Assembly (NCBI GenBank): GCA_017999075.1
Contig: JAGOBX010000006.1
Span: 1 to 23,073 of the forward strand
Origin: Candidatus Babelota bacterium
GTDB taxonomy: Bacteria; JAGOBX01
DNA length: 23,073 nt
Reading direction: 5' to 3'
Position 1 is the stretch's first letter. Each line of letters opens with the position of its first letter. A model generated the notes under the pieces. The model searched no databases, had not been told where the DNA came from, and saw nothing but the letters and a program-made list of their open reading frames with translations. Positions 14,155-22,841 of this stretch are shown piece after piece. Position numbers and translations under genes: made by a program.

Positions 14155-17100
14155 ATGATTCATAAAGAACATGAAGATATAAAAATACTATATGTTGAAG
14201 ATGATGAGATGGTTAGAGAATATGTTGAACTAATGCTAAAAAGGCGGTATACTGAAGTTTATTGCGCAGCCGATGGCAAAAGAGGAATTGAACTCTATCA
14301 AACTAAAAATATTGATGTTGTTATTACAGATATACGAATGCCAAGAATGAACGGATTGGAAATGTCGAAAAAAATTATAGAGATGAATCCTGCGGCGCAT
14401 ATTATAGTTACTACGGCGTTTAATGATAGCGAACTTTTACTTGAATCAATTGATATTGGTGTTGAAAGATATATTCTTAAACCTGTAGAAATGCCGAAAT
14501 TGTTTGATGCGTTGAATTACTGCACTAAACTAATTAAGCTTCAACGTTCAGAAAAAAAATATCTTATTGAAATTGAAAATAAATCAAGAAATTTGGAAAA
14601 AGCTAACATTGAATTAAAAATAAAAGATAACGCAATAAAAACTGCTGTCAGTTCAATAGCATTTGCAGAGATTGGAGGCAGGATATTTTATGTGAATGAT
14701 TCATTGGTTAAAACGTTGGAATATGATAATAAAGATGAAGTTTATGGGAAATATCCTGAGGATTTTTATCCTTCAGAAGAAATAGAAAAATTTCAGAAAG
14801 TTTTAGAAATTATTAAAACAACAGGCTGTTGGACAGGCGAGTTAAAAGCAAAAAAGAAAAATGGGAAATTAATTGATATTAGAATATCTGCAAGTTTAGT
14901 GAAAAACGAAAGCGGAAATTCTATCTGCATGATGTTTTCATTTGAAGATATCTCTGAACGAAAGCGTGCAGAAACCGAGATACTTAAATTGAATCGGATT
15001 TATGCTGTTTTAAGCAATATCAATCAATCAATCGTCAGAAACAGAAAAACGGGAAAGTTGTTTAATGAAGCGTGCCGTATTATAGTGGAATACGGCAAAT
15101 TCATGATGGCCTGGATAGGTACAATAACTCCTCAAACAAACAAACTTGAAGTAACTGCATCTTTTGGAATTCCAGCAGATTATTTAAAAAAGATTAATAA
15201 TGGTATAACCGGAGAATTAATTGATTATAATAATGCCGAGATAACAATGGAGACAGGTAAACATAAAATAACTAATAATATAATAAACTATGGTTATAAG
15301 TCTTGCGCTGCGTTTCCAATAATAGTTTTTGGAAAAGTTACAGGTGTATTAAATGTGTTTTCTGAAGAAATAAATTTTTTTGAAGAAGATAATGTGAAAC
15401 TTTTTGATGAAGTTACAAGCGATCTTTCTTTTGCGGTTGAATTTATTCAACGCGAATCAGAACGAAAATGCGCAGAAGAAAAATTATTCCATCAAAACGA
15501 ATTTTTGAATACAATCTTGGATTCGCTTGTGTATCCTTTTTATGTTGTTGACGCCAAAAATTATAATATTGTTTTAGCGAACAAATCAAGCGGATTTGAT
15601 TCAATGCCGGGTTCGACCTGTTATGAGCTTACACATAAACAAAATTCTCCTTGTAATAATATTAAACACCCTTGTCCGCTTGAAATAGTGAAAAATACGG
15701 GGAAACCTGTAGAAGTTGAACATATTCATCGTGATAATAATGGTTGTTCCAAAAGTGTAATGATTTATGCATTTCCTCTTTTTGATAAATCCGGAACTGT
15801 AGTTCAGGTCATAGAATATGCTATAGATATTACTGAACTTAAAAAAACTGCAGCTGCGTTATTTGCGTCAGAAGAACGGTATAGATTATTGTTTGATAAT
15901 GCCAGAGATGGTATTGCTCTTGCAGAATCTGATACAGGTATAATTATAGATTGTAATAAAGCATTGTGCAATATTGTTGAACGGGATAAAACAGAAATTT
16001 TAGGACAAAGTCAATCCATACTCCACCCGCCGCAGCAAGTTTTGCAGAGCGGTATATCGGTTTCTTTTGAGCAGCACCGTACAGGTGGAAATAACAGTAA
16101 TACTCTGGAAGATTTTGTGCTTACAAAAACAGGAAAACACGTACCTGTAGAGATAAGAGCTGCGCACATATCAATAAACGGACGAAGTCATTTGCTGGGT
16201 ATATTCAGAGATATTACAGAACGCAAAGAGGCAGAAAAAATATTGAAAGACAGTGAAGAAAAATTTCGAACAACTGTAGAAATATTAAATGTCGGAATTT
16301 TCAGGAATACAGGCGAAATTCCAGGTAAATTTTTATTTTGCAATAATAAGCTTGCAGAACTTCACGGATTTGATTCAATAGAAGAATTTTTGAAAATGCC
16401 GATAACAGATTTATATTACGTCCCATCTGACAGAGTTGCATTTCTTGAGAAATTAAATAAAAAAGGGTTCTTAAAGAATTATGAACTGATATTGAAGAAA
16501 AAAAACGGTGATGCTTTTTATTGTTCGTGCACCGCAAAAATAAAATATGATAACAATGGAAAAATTTTGTGGATTGACGGAGTAATAGAAGATATTACCG
16601 AACATAAAAATATTGAAAAAGAAGTTCAAAACCAGCAGATGCAGCTTATTCAAAGCGGGAAAATGGCTGCTCTAGGTCAACTCATTGCAGGGGTTGCTCA
16701 TGAGATAAATAACCCGAATTGTCTTATTACTCTTAATGTTGCTCTTCTTGAAGATTATTGGAAATATTTAAAACCAATGGTAAAGGATTGTAATAAACTG
16801 TCAGATAATACAGGAATGATTAAGACAAATAAAGTTATTACTGATATGGAAAGAGTTATAAGCACTTTGAATATGGGTTCCAACAGAATTAAACTTATAG
16901 TAGATAACTTGAAAAATTTTTCAAGGGATAGTGGCGATGCTAAAAAAGAATATTTTTCGGTTAAAGAAATTATTGAAAAATCATATTTGATATGTGGAGC
17001 AGCTGTTCGTAAAAGAGTTTCTCATATTACATTTGATATACCGGATAATTTACCATTGTTATTTTGTGATTTAGTAAAAATAGAGCAGGTGTTTATTAAT

Positions 17101-17406
17101 TTGATGACAAATGCCGCAGATGCAATAAATGATCAAATCAATGGTAAAATAATAATAAGTTGCAATTTAGTTGAAAATAAAAATATTGAAATTCATATTA
17201 CTGATAATGGAACAGGGATTCCGGCCGATAATATTAATAAAATTTTTGATCCTTTTTTTACGACTAAACTTAACAGCGGCGGAACAGGGCTTGGTTTATC
17301 TATTGTCTGGGGGATTGTGAAAGATCATAATGGCGAAATATCTGTCAATTCAAAAGAAGGTAAGGGAACAGAGTTTGTTATAAAACTGCCGATTAAAAAA
17401 GATTAA
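14155..17406 (+). CDS. Multi-sensor histidine kinase: REC-PAS-GAF-PAS-PAS-PAS-HisKA-HATPase
   Basis: This 1083-aa protein has no membrane segment and is cytoplasmic. An N-terminal receiver domain (~8-125) carries D59 (ITDIRMPRMNG), T87 and K109. PAS1 spans ~160-270 and GAF ~280-430. PAS2 (~447-560) contains CYELTHKQNSPC and KHPCPLE with Cys489, Cys500 and Cys507. PAS3 spans ~571-691 and PAS4 ~698-815; several end in DITER/DISERK motifs. The HisKA box MAALGQLIAGVAHEINNP contains H849. The ATPase domain shows LMTNAADA (N986), DNGTGI (1017-1022), FDPFFTTK and GGTGLGLSIVWGI. GGTGGCGG directly before the ATG serves as ribosome-binding site. A receiver at the N-terminus means the kinase can itself be switched by phosphorylation, plausibly from the upstream PhnD-linked kinase. 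The NtrC-type regulator 108 bp downstream is the likely output. Confidence 0.92.
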   Translation: MIHKEHEDIKILYVEDDEMVREYVELMLKRRYTEVYCAADGKRGIELYQTKNIDVVITDIRMPRMNGLEMSKKIIEMNPAAHIIVTTAFNDSELLLESIDIGVERYILKPVEMPKLFDALNYCTKLIKLQRSEKKYLIEIENKSRNLEKANIELKIKDNAIKTAVSSIAFAEIGGRIFYVNDSLVKTLEYDNKDEVYGKYPEDFYPSEEIEKFQKVLEIIKTTGCWTGELKAKKKNGKLIDIRISASLVKNESGNSICMMFSFEDISERKRAETEILKLNRIYAVLSNINQSIVRNRKTGKLFNEACRIIVEYGKFMMAWIGTITPQTNKLEVTASFGIPADYLKKINNGITGELIDYNNAEITMETGKHKITNNIINYGYKSCAAFPIIVFGKVTGVLNVFSEEINFFEEDNVKLFDEVTSDLSFAVEFIQRESERKCAEEKLFHQNEFLNTILDSLVYPFYVVDAKNYNIVLANKSSGFDSMPGSTCYELTHKQNSPCNNIKHPCPLEIVKNTGKPVEVEHIHRDNNGCSKSVMIYAFPLFDKSGTVVQVIEYAIDITELKKTAAALFASEERYRLLFDNARDGIALAESDTGIIIDCNKALCNIVERDKTEILGQSQSILHPPQQVLQSGISVSFEQHRTGGNNSNTLEDFVLTKTGKHVPVEIRAAHISINGRSHLLGIFRDITERKEAEKILKDSEEKFRTTVEILNVGIFRNTGEIPGKFLFCNNKLAELHGFDSIEEFLKMPITDLYYVPSDRVAFLEKLNKKGFLKNYELILKKKNGDAFYCSCTAKIKYDNNGKILWIDGVIEDITEHKNIEKEVQNQQMQLIQSGKMAALGQLIAGVAHEINNPNCLITLNVALLEDYWKYLKPMVKDCNKLSDNTGMIKTNKVITDMERVISTLNMGSNRIKLIVDNLKNFSRDSGDAKKEYFSVKEIIEKSYLICGAAVRKRVSHITFDIPDNLPLLFCDLVKIEQVFINLMTNAADAINDQINGKIIISCNLVENKNIEIHITDNGTGIPADNINKIFDPFFTTKLNSGGTGLGLSIVWGIVKDHNGEISVNSKEGKGTEFVIKLPIKKD

Positions 17407-17461
17407 TAAGCACCGCTGTCTTAATTTAAAAAAACGTTTTGAGTACATAATTTTTTTTATG

Positions 17462-17490
17462 TTGTTATATAATTCATGTATAGTTATAAT
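17462..17490 (+). promoter_or_regulatory. Sigma70-type promoter of the NtrC-family regulator gene
   Basis: TTGTTA (17462-17467), 17 bp and a consensus TATAAT (17485-17490) lie 25 bases upstream of the ATG at 17515. The predicted leader is about 18 nt and includes GGAG (17500-17503). The regulator gene can thus be transcribed on its own. Confidence 0.6.
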
Positions 17491-17514
17491 ATAATAACTG
17501 GAGAAAAATAAAAA

Positions 17515-18849
17515 ATGAAAATACTGATAGTAGATGATGAAAAATTATTATGTGAATCATTAAAACAAATTCTTGAATTTGAGGGAATGAGCGATATTAC
17601 AATAAGTTCAAATGCTATTGAAGGCGAAAATGAAATAATTAAAAATATTTATGATATTGTAATTATTGATTTAATGATGCCTGAAAAAAACGGAAACAAA
17701 ATTCTTTCCGACGCTAAAGCAAAAGGTGTTAAGTCAGAATTTATTGTTTTAACTGCTGTAAACGATATACCGATGGTAGTTGAATGTCTTAAATCCGGAG
17801 CTTTTAATTATATTCTCAAACCCACTTCAAAAGATTTGATGATTGCTGCTGTCAAAAGCGCTTATGAACATTATTTGCTTAAAAATAATCTTGCTTTATT
17901 TACAACAAGACATGATGTGGTTTTGCCTTCTGAATATGATAAAATTTTAACAAATGATTTAAATTTCAAAAAAATACTGCTTTATTCTTATCGGTTGGCA
18001 AAAACCGATTGTCCTGTTTTTATAACAGGCTCTTCAGGAACAGGAAAAACATTGTTAGCTGAAGCAATACATAATGCGAGTTCAAGAAAAAATAAAACAT
18101 TTGTTTCTGTTAATATTAATGCAATACCTGATGCGCTTTTTGAAAGTGAATTGTTTGGCCATAGGAAAGGAGCGTTTACCGGCGCCAATGAAAATAAATC
18201 TGGTTTATGTAAAATCGCAGATGGCGGGACCTTATTTATTGATGAAATTGGAGAATTGACTTTACAAAATCAGATAAAACTTTTAAAAATAATTGAAGAG
18301 AAAAGCTTTTATCCTGTCGGGTCAAATGTACCGGAGAAATCCGATTTTAGAATTATAACTGCTACCAGCAAGGATTTAATAAAAGAAGTTTCAGCAGGAA
18401 GTTTTCGTAATGATTTATTTTATCGTATAAACATTGGGAATATATATCTGCCTAATTTAAAAGAAAGAAGTCAGGATATATTTTATTTGAGTAAAGAAAT
18501 TATTCGGAATTTAAATGAAATGAATAATACCAATAAACAAATTTCAACGGGAGTTTTTAATATTTTAGTTGAATATGAATTCCCGGGTAATTATAGAGAA
18601 CTTAGGAATATTATTGAAAGCGCATATTATAAAACTGAAGAAGATGTTATTACACAGGAATTTATTAATATACCTATCAATTCTGAAACAAATCAATTTC
18701 CTCAAGAACAGCCACTTTCGTTAGAAGATAAAAAAAAACAGTATATAAAAAGTATTCTTGCAATTTATCAGGATAAAAATATAGCTGCAAAAGTTTTAAA
18801 AATATCTTTAAGACAGCTTTATAATTATATTAACAAATATAAAATTTGA
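17515..18849 (+). CDS. NtrC-family sigma54-dependent response regulator
   Basis: This 444-aa DNA-binding activator has three domains. The receiver (1-118) has D7/D8, phospho-acceptor D52 (IIDLMMPEKNG), T80 and K102. The AAA+ domain (~140-370) has Walker A GSSGTGKT (172-179), the sigma54-contacting GAFTGA loop (219-224), Walker B GGTLFIDEIG (237-246), arginine-finger segment FRNDLFYRIN (297-306) and sensor II GNYRELRN (358-365). A short Fis-type helix-turn-helix closes it (~420-441, NIAAKVLKISLRQLYNYINK). The complete GAFTGA shows it can act with sigma54 RNA polymerase. It follows the REC-PAS kinase, its likely phosphodonor. I see no good -24/-12 promoter in this window, so its targets may lie elsewhere. 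Confidence 0.94.
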   Translation: MKILIVDDEKLLCESLKQILEFEGMSDITISSNAIEGENEIIKNIYDIVIIDLMMPEKNGNKILSDAKAKGVKSEFIVLTAVNDIPMVVECLKSGAFNYILKPTSKDLMIAAVKSAYEHYLLKNNLALFTTRHDVVLPSEYDKILTNDLNFKKILLYSYRLAKTDCPVFITGSSGTGKTLLAEAIHNASSRKNKTFVSVNINAIPDALFESELFGHRKGAFTGANENKSGLCKIADGGTLFIDEIGELTLQNQIKLLKIIEEKSFYPVGSNVPEKSDFRIITATSKDLIKEVSAGSFRNDLFYRINIGNIYLPNLKERSQDIFYLSKEIIRNLNEMNNTNKQISTGVFNILVEYEFPGNYRELRNIIESAYYKTEEDVITQEFINIPINSETNQFPQEQPLSLEDKKKQYIKSILAIYQDKNIAAKVLKISLRQLYNYINKYKI

Positions 18850-18891
18850 AATATCCTTCAAAAAGTCTTATTTTATTTTGAAATATCTTTC
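18845..18891 (+). repeat. Pair of 15-bp direct repeats 32 bp apart after the NtrC-type gene
   Basis: TTTGAAATATCCTTC (18845-18859) and TTTGAAATATCTTTC (18877-18891) agree at 14 of 15 positions, start to start 32 bp, about three helical turns. The first overlaps the stop codon of the regulator gene. They lie at the left end of the 279-bp gap before the REC-kinase gene, and could be regulator-binding sites. The rest of that gap is AT-rich with no clear promoter or terminator. Confidence 0.45.
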
Positions 18892-19128
18892 CGTGTCTGA
18901 TTTTAAATTATTGTATAATTTATATTAATCATAATAATAATAAAATCTGCTTTTATTAACTTTCTGATAATCAAATAGTTTTGAAAATAAGTATATTAAT
19001 TTTATTTTTATAACAAAACGGGAATACTATTGCTTTGTTATTGAAGTTGATAATAAAATTTAATATTGAAAATGTTCCGACAATTAATTTTTATGAATTA
19101 TAAAAATAATAATTAGAGGGAAATTATC

Positions 19129-20178
19129 ATGGACCAAAAATTAAATAAAGTTAAAATAATGGTAGTTGATGATGAAAAAGAAATTTGCCTGTCATTAAAA
19201 TTTATGCTGGAATTCAACGGATATGCTGTTGAAATATTTTATAATGTGGAATCAGCATATAATTATTTGTTACATAATGAAGAAAATTTGCCGGATATTA
19301 TTATAACAGATTATCAGATGCAGGGAGCAAATGGAATAGAATTATTGAATAAAGTAAAAAATAATTATCCTGAAATTAGCGTGATTATTATGACAGGTTA
19401 TGGAAATAAAAAATTAGCTGTTGAAAGTATGGTGTCAGGAGCTGAAAATTTTTTAGATAAACCTATTTCAGCGTATGATGTTTTAAAGGCTATTGAAGAA
19501 ATTATTAATAAAAGAGAATTAAAATTAGAAAACCAAAGACGGATAAACTCAACAATATTACATGAGTTGAATAATCATTTGTCAGTATTGAAAACATCAG
19601 TGCAGCTTATAGAATTAGAAGATAAGAGTAATACAAATATTTCTGATATAATGATGAAACAAATAGATTTAATGAACGGTTCAATCAGAACAATGCTAAC
19701 TCCGGAAAATTTTGTTAATCTGTCGCTGAAATTTAAAAAAGAAAAAATAAATTTAAAGGAAACTGTTGATAATGCAGTATTGTTTCTTAAAAATGAGGCT
19801 GCTGATAAAGGTATAAAAATTGAAACGGATCTGAATGATTCATGGATGGAGGCTGATATAAATTATATTCGCCAGGCAATAATGAATATTATACTTAATG
19901 CCATCAGATATTCTCCTGAAAGCACTGTAATTAAAGTTAAGTTAATTGATGAATCAGGCTATGTATGCATTGAAATAGCTGATGAAGGACCTGGCATTTC
20001 AGATGATTTGAAAAATAAAATTTTTAATTATGGTTTTAGAGTAAATAAAAATGTAAAAGGAAATGGAATAGGATTATTCTTTGTTAGGGATGTATTGAAA
20101 TCACATAACGGCAGAATTGAAGTGATAGATAATGTTCCCAAAGGCAGTATATTCAGGATAACATTAAATAAAAACTAA
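19129..20178 (+). CDS. Receiver-headed hybrid histidine kinase (REC-HisKA-HATPase)
   Basis: This compact, soluble protein is 349 aa. The receiver (~8-125) has D14/D15, phospho-acceptor D61 (IITDYQMQGANG), T89 and K111. A short helical HisKA-like region follows with LHELNNHLSVLK, where H145 is the probable phosphorylation site. The ATPase domain has MNIILNAIRYSP (N257), DEGPGI (285-290), FNYGFRVNK and GNGIGLFFVRDVL. There is no sensory domain at all, so its input must come through phosphorylation of the receiver or protein contact. It starts after an AGAGGG ribosome-binding site and ends 16 bp before the second CheW gene, with a receptor next. It therefore looks like part of a receptor-CheW-kinase unit or a phosphorelay intermediate. 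Confidence 0.9.
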   Translation: MDQKLNKVKIMVVDDEKEICLSLKFMLEFNGYAVEIFYNVESAYNYLLHNEENLPDIIITDYQMQGANGIELLNKVKNNYPEISVIIMTGYGNKKLAVESMVSGAENFLDKPISAYDVLKAIEEIINKRELKLENQRRINSTILHELNNHLSVLKTSVQLIELEDKSNTNISDIMMKQIDLMNGSIRTMLTPENFVNLSLKFKKEKINLKETVDNAVLFLKNEAADKGIKIETDLNDSWMEADINYIRQAIMNIILNAIRYSPESTVIKVKLIDESGYVCIEIADEGPGISDDLKNKIFNYGFRVNKNVKGNGIGLFFVRDVLKSHNGRIEVIDNVPKGSIFRITLNKN

Positions 20179-20194
20179 AAAAGGAGGTTTTGAA

Positions 20195-20671
20195 ATGGAA
20201 GAAAAAAATACTTTGTTTGATAAATCAGGAGGGAAACTGCTGACTTTTTTTTTGGATAATCGTGAATACGGCATTCAGATTCTTGAAGCCCGCGAAGTAG
20301 TCGGAATGCAGAATATTGATCCAGTACCGCGCACGCCTGCATTTATGAAAGGCGTTATAAATTTGCGCGGAAAAATTGTTCCTGTTATTGATTTGCGTTT
20401 AAAATTCGATATGGTTCAAAGTGAGTATGATAAAGATAACTGCATTCTTGTTGTAGATTTGAATGGAATTCTGACTGGCATTATTGTTGATCAACTTGCA
20501 GGTGTAATTACTATTGATAAAGAACATTATGAAATTTCCCCAAAACTTGGAAATAACATTAATGCAGAATTTGTTTCAGGTATGGTTAAACTTGACGAAC
20601 GCGTTATAATAGTTCTTGAAATAGAAAAAGTGTTGGATAATGCTGAAATAAAAATTCTTAAATTGGCATGA
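20195..20671 (+). CDS. cheW: CheW chemotaxis coupling protein (second copy)
   Basis: This adaptor couples receptors and CheA. It is 158 aa, standard length, with the CheW domain from ~14. The motif VPRTPAFMKGVINLRGKIVP, continuing VIDLRLKF (~46-73), matches the family signature closely, more so than the first copy at 10956. The last ~30 residues (FVSGMVKLDERVIIVLEIEK) form the canonical final strand pair. A strong AAGGAGG ribosome-binding site sits at the correct distance. It follows a REC-histidine kinase gene by 16 bp, so the two are co-transcribed, and precedes a chemoreceptor gene. No second CheA is in the window, so it may load the downstream receptor onto the CheA encoded at 8382, or onto one elsewhere. 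Confidence 0.93.
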   Translation: MEEKNTLFDKSGGKLLTFFLDNREYGIQILEAREVVGMQNIDPVPRTPAFMKGVINLRGKIVPVIDLRLKFDMVQSEYDKDNCILVVDLNGILTGIIVDQLAGVITIDKEHYEISPKLGNNINAEFVSGMVKLDERVIIVLEIEKVLDNAEIKILKLA

Positions 20672-20790
20672 TGAGATTTTGATTAAAAGTTATAAATGAA
20701 ACCTGAATTAAATCGTGATGCAAATAAAAATTTTTTTTTTAATGAACGCAGATTTTCTGAAAACAAATTTTAATAATTTATTATTTTTTT

Positions 20791-20797
20791 AGGATGG
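20791..20797 (+). promoter_or_regulatory. Ribosome-binding site deciding the start of the second chemoreceptor
   Basis: AGGATGG lies 8 bases before the ATG at 20806. The in-frame ATG at 20794 lies inside this sequence and has no Shine-Dalgarno of its own. The start is therefore placed at 20806, giving [13 protein letters not shown], a typical receptor N-terminus. Confidence 0.6.
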
Positions 20798-20805
20798 TGT
20801 TTAAA

Positions 20806-22641
20806 ATGAATTTAAAATTATCTACTAAACTTATCAGTGGTTTTTTGATTGTTGCGGTTATTTGTTTATTGGTCGGCAGCATAGGTTTTTATGGAATTGA
20901 AAAAACTGAAGGGAATCTGGAAAATATAGGTGTGAACCGTATTCCTGATTTGAGATCATTAGCTGAACTCAACCGTGAACGTATGGCGATTCGCGCGCAA
21001 ACTCTTGATGTTTATCAATACGAGTTTCAGAATAATTCAAATGAAAAATATCAGAAAATATTGGAACAGCGTAAAAAAAGTTGGGGAAAAGTTGATAAAG
21101 CCTGGGCAACACTATTGGCTATTCCGCGCCAGTCAGAACGAGGTAGGAATTTAATAAAAAAAGTAGAATCAGAATATAATGCATGGCGCAATATTTATGT
21201 TCAATTAGAAAAGATAATCGTTCAATTAATTAAAACGACTGATGCAAGTCAAAAAAATGTTCTCTATAAAGAATATAGAGAAACTGTAGCTGAAATGGTG
21301 CCAATATCAGATGCAATGGGAAAAACTTTCGATGAGATAACAGAAAACAATACTGCCAACACCAATAAAATGATTGAAGATAGTATATCTGATGGGCACA
21401 GTACTCAGATGTTTACTTCAGTAACAGTTATTGCAGGTTTTTTTCTCGCAGTTATATTTGGAGTATTGCTGAGTAGAAATATTGCCGGAAATTTATTAAA
21501 TATGTTAAACAGATTGACATCGGGCGGCAGTCAGGTAACTTCAGCAGCTGGTCAAATAGCATCTGCCAGTATTCAATTATCAGAAGGAGCTCAGGAACAG
21601 GCTGCGTCAATTGAAGAAATGTCTGCAACAATGGAAGAAATGTCATCGCAGGCTCATACAAACGCAGATACAAGCAAAAACGCCAATATAAGTGCAAAAA
21701 AAGTTGTAGAAATAAGCGGTGCTGCTGCTGAAAATGCAAAGAATGTTTCTGTTCTTGCAGCCGGAGCAAGGGATGCTGCTGATAACGGAGCTAAGGTAAT
21801 GAATGAAATAGTTGATTCAATGGAAGATATCAGAAAAGGCAGTGAAAAAATAACAGATATAATAGATACAATAAATGAAATTGCGCAGCAGACAAAGATG
21901 CTTGCTGTAAATGCAGCTATTGAAGCAGCCCGTGCAGGCGAGCATGGTCAGGGTTTCGCAGTTGTAGCTGATCAGGTATCTAAACTTGCTGAAACATCGC
22001 GTACTGCTGCTAAAGAGATCGCTGAGTTAATAAAAGAAAGTGTTAAGAAAACATGCACAGGAGCTCAGACAGCGCAAAAAGGCTCGGAAGCAATTAAAAA
22101 TATTTCTATTAATGCGATTAAAGTTGTTGATATTGCAAATGAAGTCGCGAACATAGCAAAAGAAGTTAAAGAATCTGCAAGCGCAGTAAATCAGCATCTT
22201 GAACAGATTAGCATAGCATCAATTGAACAGTCAAACGGAATAGAACAATCAACAAAAGCAATTGCACAGATAGATAGTGTAACACAGCAGAATGCCAGCG
22301 CTGCTGAAGAAACCTCGTCTGCTGCAGAAGAACTTAATTCTCAGGCTGAAGCAATGATGGGAATAGTGAACGAATTAAATGTTTTGGTTACTGGCAAAAT
22401 TATGGAAAAAGGCCAGTCGAAAAAAAATCAATCAGAACAGAAAATTCATACAGGCAATCAATATAGAAAAGATTCGTTCCATAAAGAATCATCTGATTGC
22501 TATTCTGAACATTTAAAATTACATAAGAAACCTGTAGTAGCGCATAATAGAAAAATTTTGCCGAAAGGAATAGAGGAAATTAATCCTAAAGATGTTATAC
22601 CTATGAAAGAAGATTTTTCTGAATTTATTGAAAAACGTTAG
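20806..22641 (+). CDS. Methyl-accepting chemotaxis protein, 4HB sensor, no recognisable HAMP
   Basis: This inner-membrane chemoreceptor is 611 aa from the ATG at 20806. TM1 is at ~8-28 and TM2 at ~203-223. The periplasmic part is a four-helix-bundle sensor ([20 protein letters not shown] near its start). After TM2 the sequence passes via [20 protein letters not shown] straight into the signalling coiled coil ([15 protein letters not shown]); no full HAMP is seen. The hub reads [20 protein letters not shown] and [15 protein letters not shown], with Lys for the usual Asn of QTN and QVS for the usual EVR. Alternating Glu/Gln-rich segments ([20 protein letters not shown]) are likely methylation sites. 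A ~75-residue polar tail ends [19 protein letters not shown], similar to tails of other receptors in this class. It lies 134 bp after the second CheW gene. Confidence 0.92.
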   Translation: MNLKLSTKLISGFLIVAVICLLVGSIGFYGIEKTEGNLENIGVNRIPDLRSLAELNRERMAIRAQTLDVYQYEFQNNSNEKYQKILEQRKKSWGKVDKAWATLLAIPRQSERGRNLIKKVESEYNAWRNIYVQLEKIIVQLIKTTDASQKNVLYKEYRETVAEMVPISDAMGKTFDEITENNTANTNKMIEDSISDGHSTQMFTSVTVIAGFFLAVIFGVLLSRNIAGNLLNMLNRLTSGGSQVTSAAGQIASASIQLSEGAQEQAASIEEMSATMEEMSSQAHTNADTSKNANISAKKVVEISGAAAENAKNVSVLAAGARDAADNGAKVMNEIVDSMEDIRKGSEKITDIIDTINEIAQQTKMLAVNAAIEAARAGEHGQGFAVVADQVSKLAETSRTAAKEIAELIKESVKKTCTGAQTAQKGSEAIKNISINAIKVVDIANEVANIAKEVKESASAVNQHLEQISIASIEQSNGIEQSTKAIAQIDSVTQQNASAAEETSSAAEELNSQAEAMMGIVNELNVLVTGKIMEKGQSKKNQSEQKIHTGNQYRKDSFHKESSDCYSEHLKLHKKPVVAHNRKILPKGIEEINPKDVIPMKEDFSEFIEKR

Positions 22642-22690
22642 ATATTAGATTATATAAATAGTTTGATTTGAAATTTTTATAATAGTGCAT

Positions 22691-22756
22691 AAAAATAAAA
22701 AATCATCAAATTGCATTTTTATTTTCAATGAATGCATTTGATGATTTTTTATTTTT
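22691..22756. terminator. Strong rho-independent terminator, possibly bidirectional
   Basis: The arm at 22691-22716 pairs with 22732-22756 (ATGCATTTGATGA then a T-rich tract) in about 25 bp with a single bulged T, around a 15-nt loop. The A-rich 5' end and T-rich 3' end of the stem give U-tracts in both directions. It closes the unit ending with the second chemoreceptor gene, 50 bases after its stop. Confidence 0.85.
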
Positions 22757-22812
22757 ATAGATATTTTATGTAGTTAAAAAAAAATAAATTAAAAATAAAT
22801 AAAAAATTATAA

Positions 22813-22841
22813 TTGATGAAAAAATATAAATGTGATATAAT
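22813..22841 (+). promoter_or_regulatory. Extended sigma70 promoter for the gene beyond the right edge
   Basis: TTGATG (22813-22818), a 17-bp spacer and TATAAT (22836-22841), with TGA immediately before the -10 giving an extended -10. It lies just after the terminator and points rightwards. The predicted start is near 22848. Confidence 0.6.

Noticed and set aside
21452-21769. 105-codon minus-strand frame opposite the second chemoreceptor
   Set aside because: Its Leu/Gln-rich composition is the antisense of the heptad-repeat coiled coil; no promoter or ribosome-binding site is present.
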